Below are positions 60,511 through 64,000 of a stretch of 64,000 bases of DNA, piece after piece. Where the stretch lies: the NCBI GenBank assembly GCA_020746875.1, contig JAGTJL010000001.1, positions 2,542,001 through 2,606,000 of the forward strand, in the 5' to 3' direction. The notes under the pieces were generated by a model. It made no database searches and was not told the DNA's origin. It worked only from the letters and a program-made list of their open reading frames with translations. The position numbers were made by a program, and so were the translations under genes. The DNA is from Rhexocercosporidium sp. MPI-PUGE-AT-0058 (lineage: Eukaryota; Ascomycota; Leotiomycetes; Helotiales). Each line of letters opens with the position of its first letter. Position 1 is the stretch's first letter.

Positions 60511-63031
60511 GATGGGCTTAGCAGGTTGTAGGTTGAAAGCAAAGGGCTAGCCGCCACCTGAAAGGACGAGGCTGAGCAGGGCTCACGTGCAGCGCGGCAT
60601 GCATAAGAGAGGTTGGGCAGAGAGAATATATCGGTGTTCAGCACTTCGCCCTCTGCCTTAGGTAACAAGCTTCTTCGTATCTGTTGAAAAGGACGTTGAC
60701 CAACCAAGCGATGAGCGGATGTAACAACCCCCTCCCATGTCAACTCCACCAAGAGATTTTCCTTCTTCCCCCCAAGATACGGCCAGCGCTAAAGGCCCAC
60801 GTAACCAAGTATTAGGAATCCTCATCTTCGACATTCGGCTTGAGGGCAAATGCTTCTTGGAGACTACTTATTTTAGTCTGCCGCACATCCAGAAGAGTCA
60901 CAGCACTAGACCAGTGCTAGTGGCCGTCGCGGCTTATTACTGGGCATCTGCACCGCCGACTGCAAAAATGAAGGTTATTCTCAGCTGTAGGAGGAGCATA
61001 CTTCCCATGTAACGAAATGTCGTTGGCTAAGCTCGACAGTCAATCAGCGATGCCCACGCTCCAGTCCTTTTAATGGAGTGGAGAACATCCAGTCGCCGTG
61101 AATTCTATCCCCCCACTATTCATGCTATTAGAGTTGCGCTCAGACATGAAATAGCTGATATTTCGGCCATGTACGAAGTAGATGGTAAAGTGTAACGGTC
61201 GTGTATTTACTCGGTGTAAATACAAGAGGCTATTAGTTGATCTCAATGATCGAGAAGTAAGTGTACCACGCACGGGGTCTAACAGTTATTAAGTATAGGT
61301 AAAGATATTATTTGAAGTTAAGCACGAAGCTCTTATCTAATGGCAGACGTGCCAGTCTTATATAGGACCTTCGTAACATAAAGTTGTCGGAGGAGCTCTT
61401 AAACGTCCCTCCCGTACCCGGACTAAGCTTAAATACTGAGATTCAGCCCACAGATTGATCGAGCGAAAATAATTGGACTCTATTATAGACTCGTCGGAAG
61501 GCCGCGGTCCTCCTCACTATAGAGTGTATTTCTTCCCCCTATAAAATCCACCATCTTTCGAAGAACTGCAAGTTCTAGCTTGATTTTGATATTGTATACT
61601 AACGTTTTGACTATTACCTAGGCTACCCGTTTGTGCTTATATTAAAGGGCGATGAGACAGCAGTCCATTAGGACAAAGACCAAGTTAATAAAAAGCAATT
61701 GTAATAATATAATCCGGCTTTAACAGTGGATAATGATCTTTGCTAGCCGAGCTATCTCCCTAATGTAGATTATAGAGATGATGAACTCTTGGATGTCGAA
61801 TCCTGTTACTTGTATGGATTCTATGATATTAATGCTATTTGTGAATGCTTTAAGTGTAGTAGCGCTAGATGAACCGTAGGCGAGCACTAACGTAGGGATG
61901 AGGAAGATAATAGCAGTAGTTATAATTATTTATAAAACACTACGTATGACTTTCTCGTTCGTAAGAACTAGGTGTAACCGAGACTAGAGGACAAGGCTCT
62001 GATAAACTATAAAGAGCTACTACCCGATAATAGCTAGGCTAAGATATACTCAATTGAATAGGGGAGTTTTAAAGAATAGCAATAATTGGCCAATAGTAGA
62101 AATAATAATGCCGATTGCAGCGATAAGGAGAGACTAAAAATAGGCTCCACGATATCTCTTGAAGGTAAAAAATATGATAAAAATAACTTCTAGTGAGTTC
62201 CATAAAGAAATGGTCACTAAAGCATTAAAGGCTAGAATGGTAGTATTGGTGGCGTTCTTGAAAAACTGATCAGATTCGGACCATATGATAGCTAAAAGGT
62301 TGCTTAAGACTAATATAAGATCAGATGATAGTTTGGGAAAAAGCAAGTAATCCTTCGTGCTCACCGAGGAAACAGAGACTGGAGATGGCCGCAGAGGAAA
62401 GTAAATATAAAAAGTTAGTTATCGTGGTCCCTTAGTTAAAATAAGGGGCCAAGTTTTAAAGGGCGATACTTAAACAAGCGAGCTCTTCTAAAAATGCAAT
62501 TAGCTAAAGGCAACTACTAATTCAAAATTGTTATATTATTCTATCTTAAGATACGGGGGTTTAGTACTAATCTTATTAGTTGATTATATTATACACGGAA
62601 TTATATCGTCCGATGAAATGCTTGTGGCTTGACCCCAGCCGCCCTCGCAAACTATATAACAAGGAACCTTGTCCCTTCGGAGTAAACCTAGCTGCATATT
62701 AGTCACTAGCTCTTGAGCTTGAAGCTCTTCTCCGACTTAATCAGCTAGACGCTAATGAGTGAGATTGAACTTTATGAACGTTATAAGGCAGGACAAGTGT
62801 CTTGCATATGCTTTTGCGGAATTCCACTAGAGGTGTAATGCCAGGAAAGAGCGCCACAACTTTTGATATTAAATCCTAAGACCTGAATAGAAGTTATTTA
62901 TAATAAGATTAAGATCCTTTTCCTCTCCCCCCTCTCCTTAATTAAATCAGATTCTTTGACAGCGGGATTACCTTATTTTATTAGTAAAGATATAATTTCA
63001 GATATTAAGTCACACAAAAAACAACTATATT
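60511..63031. other. Decayed repeat-rich stretch without genes
   Basis: No credible gene; short frames (for example 60737-61012 +, 62134-62364 -) have no recognisable domain. Segments at about 61180-61330 and 62580-62800 look like old LTR or element ends (short palindromes, TATA-like words) but have no partner I can see in the window. AT content rises between 61.6 and 62.6 kb. Confidence 0.4.
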
Positions 63032-63155
63032 GATGTTAGCCTTTGTTCAAGATGATAGGGGCAGGCGGAAGCTATAAAAAAAACAATTATGCTAATGTTA
63101 GCCTTTGTTTAAGATGATAAGGGCAGGCGGAAGCCATACTAAGAACAACTTTCGG
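63032..63155. repeat. 62-bp tandem repeat, two copies
   Basis: A unit containing gttagcctttgtt and aagatgata-ggggcaggcggaagc occurs twice with a period of 62 bp and few differences (C/T and G/A). Confidence 0.7.
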
Positions 63156-63668
63156 CTCCCCGGATATCCTGGAGGTCTGGTTCTGCTGGTGTCGGGAAGA
63201 AGGTTGCCTGAGAAGTCGTGCCTTGTCTTGTGGCTCCACGTACTCGGTGTTTGTTGCAGCGTCTTTCAATATCGGGGTCGTTGTCAGTGCCACTTCCCCT
63301 CGGTTTTTTGCCCACATTGCCAGCTTCCACATACTCTCTGGGCTCTTCATAGCGCTTTCGATCTGGTTTCGGTGACCTTGAAGCTTTGCGGATCACTCTT
63401 CCTTTCTGGTTTCGAGCTACACGCATAGATACAATGAAACTGATACAAAAGAGATTTATTAAAATAAAAGTGATCTGTAGAGCTACGCCTGCTCGGCTCC
63501 ATGGCCCGAAGAATCGATGTCGGCGAAGGAGGTATAGATACGTGAAATGCTTTGAGACGAGGACCGACAAGTACCCCACGAATCGAACAACGTACGAGTG
63601 AAGTCGACTGAGAAGCAAGAGAGAGACGATGCCGCCTCAGTGGTTGCGCATGCTGGAATGATATCCAT
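63139..63668 (-). pseudogene. Fragment resembling the start of a ferric-reductase-like membrane protein
   Basis: On the minus strand a hydrophobic block (FVGYLSVLVSKHFTYLYLLRRHRFFGPWSRAGVALQITFILINLFC) resembles the first membrane segments of fungal ferric-reductase-like transmembrane proteins (xYxYLLxRHxxLGPWSRA). The ATG at 63668 (MDIIPACATTEAASS) lies in another frame, and the continuation after about 63420 becomes charged and unlike the family. Thus both ends are shifted or lost. Identification is by resemblance only; the block could belong to another fungal membrane family. Confidence 0.35.
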
Positions 63669-63707
63669 GATAGGGGCAGAAGACGGCAAGATATGAATCA
63701 ATTTGCT

Positions 63708-63816
63708 GATTAGGAGTAGAGGTGGAGATGTAGGGAGAGAGGGAGAGGAAGGAGAGGAAGTGAGAGGGGAGAGGAGGAAGAGGGAAGAGAGAGAGGGAAG
63801 AGGGAGGAGGGCAAAA
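63708..63816 (+). repeat. Purine-rich low-complexity tract
   Basis: About 105 bp of almost pure A/G (gagag, gggag words). On the minus strand it is a CT-rich tract just upstream of the fragment above, a usual feature of fungal promoters. Confidence 0.65.
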
Positions 63817-64000
63817 CAATAGCAGAATCATGACTTACAATCGTGCCCTTAAATACGACTAAAGATTATGTTGGAGATTGTGATTTTCAGTGGGTATGCC
63901 TGAGACCCTGTAAAGTGGCCATGAATGTAGCATATGTCAAAATAAGCATAAATGAAGCGACAAACTAGGGGTAGATTTTGAGTTTTCCGAATGGCTTGCT
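63817..64000. other. Window end, nothing recognised
   Basis: Ordinary sequence with no supportable feature. Confidence 0.4.

Overview
This is nuclear DNA from a filamentous ascomycete. The genes carry short spliceosomal introns (about 45-75 nt) with GT-AG ends and CTAAC/CTGAC-like branch sites. The encoded set is typical of a plant-debris- or plant-associated fungus. The repeats have decayed by C-to-T and G-to-A change of the kind left by repeat-induced point mutation (RIP). A Leotiomycete is a reasonable guess from the protein families; this is inference and was not tested.

Left arm (1-16.0 kb): six intact genes for secreted or surface enzymes. In order: a GPI-type alkaline phosphatase (+), a GH5 endoglucanase (+), a fungal lysophospholipase (+), a GH95 alpha-L-fucosidase (-), a CBM1-GH35 beta-galactosidase (+) and a CE1 acetylxylan esterase (+). 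GH95 and GH35 diverge from a shared 1.65-kb intergenic region. Read together, GH5, GH95, GH35 and CE1 could remove the backbone, fucose, galactose and acetyl groups of fucosylated xyloglucan, so I propose a small xyloglucan-degradation cluster.

Middle (16-33.5 kb): less certain genes. These are a frame-broken 2EXR-type gene (-), an unresolved spliced locus (-), two intact multi-pass membrane proteins of unknown function (+), an ankyrin relic (-), a small secreted protein with a hidden second exon (-), and an aquaporin pseudogene (-) with two Trp-to-stop changes and a frameshift. Two small inverted-repeat elements and two AT-rich islands lie among them.

Right-centre (33.7-55.9 kb): about 22 kb of AT-rich, heavily mutated transposon DNA without credible open genes. 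The structure is still readable. A Ty3/gypsy element (+) has LTRs near 34.5 and 54.5 kb. It is split inside its RNase H region by a Ty1/copia element (-, 41504-49252) with recognisable LTRs and a perfect 5-bp target duplication. A second, truncated copia copy lies in the opposite orientation at about 55.2-55.86 kb.

Right end (55.9-64 kb): normal base composition but only relics. These are a chromodomain/AT-hook pseudogene with RIP-type stops, an orphan protein fragment, a HET-domain fragment, and a fragment resembling the start of a ferric-reductase-like membrane protein. I saw no rRNA or CRISPR array and recognised no tRNA gene.
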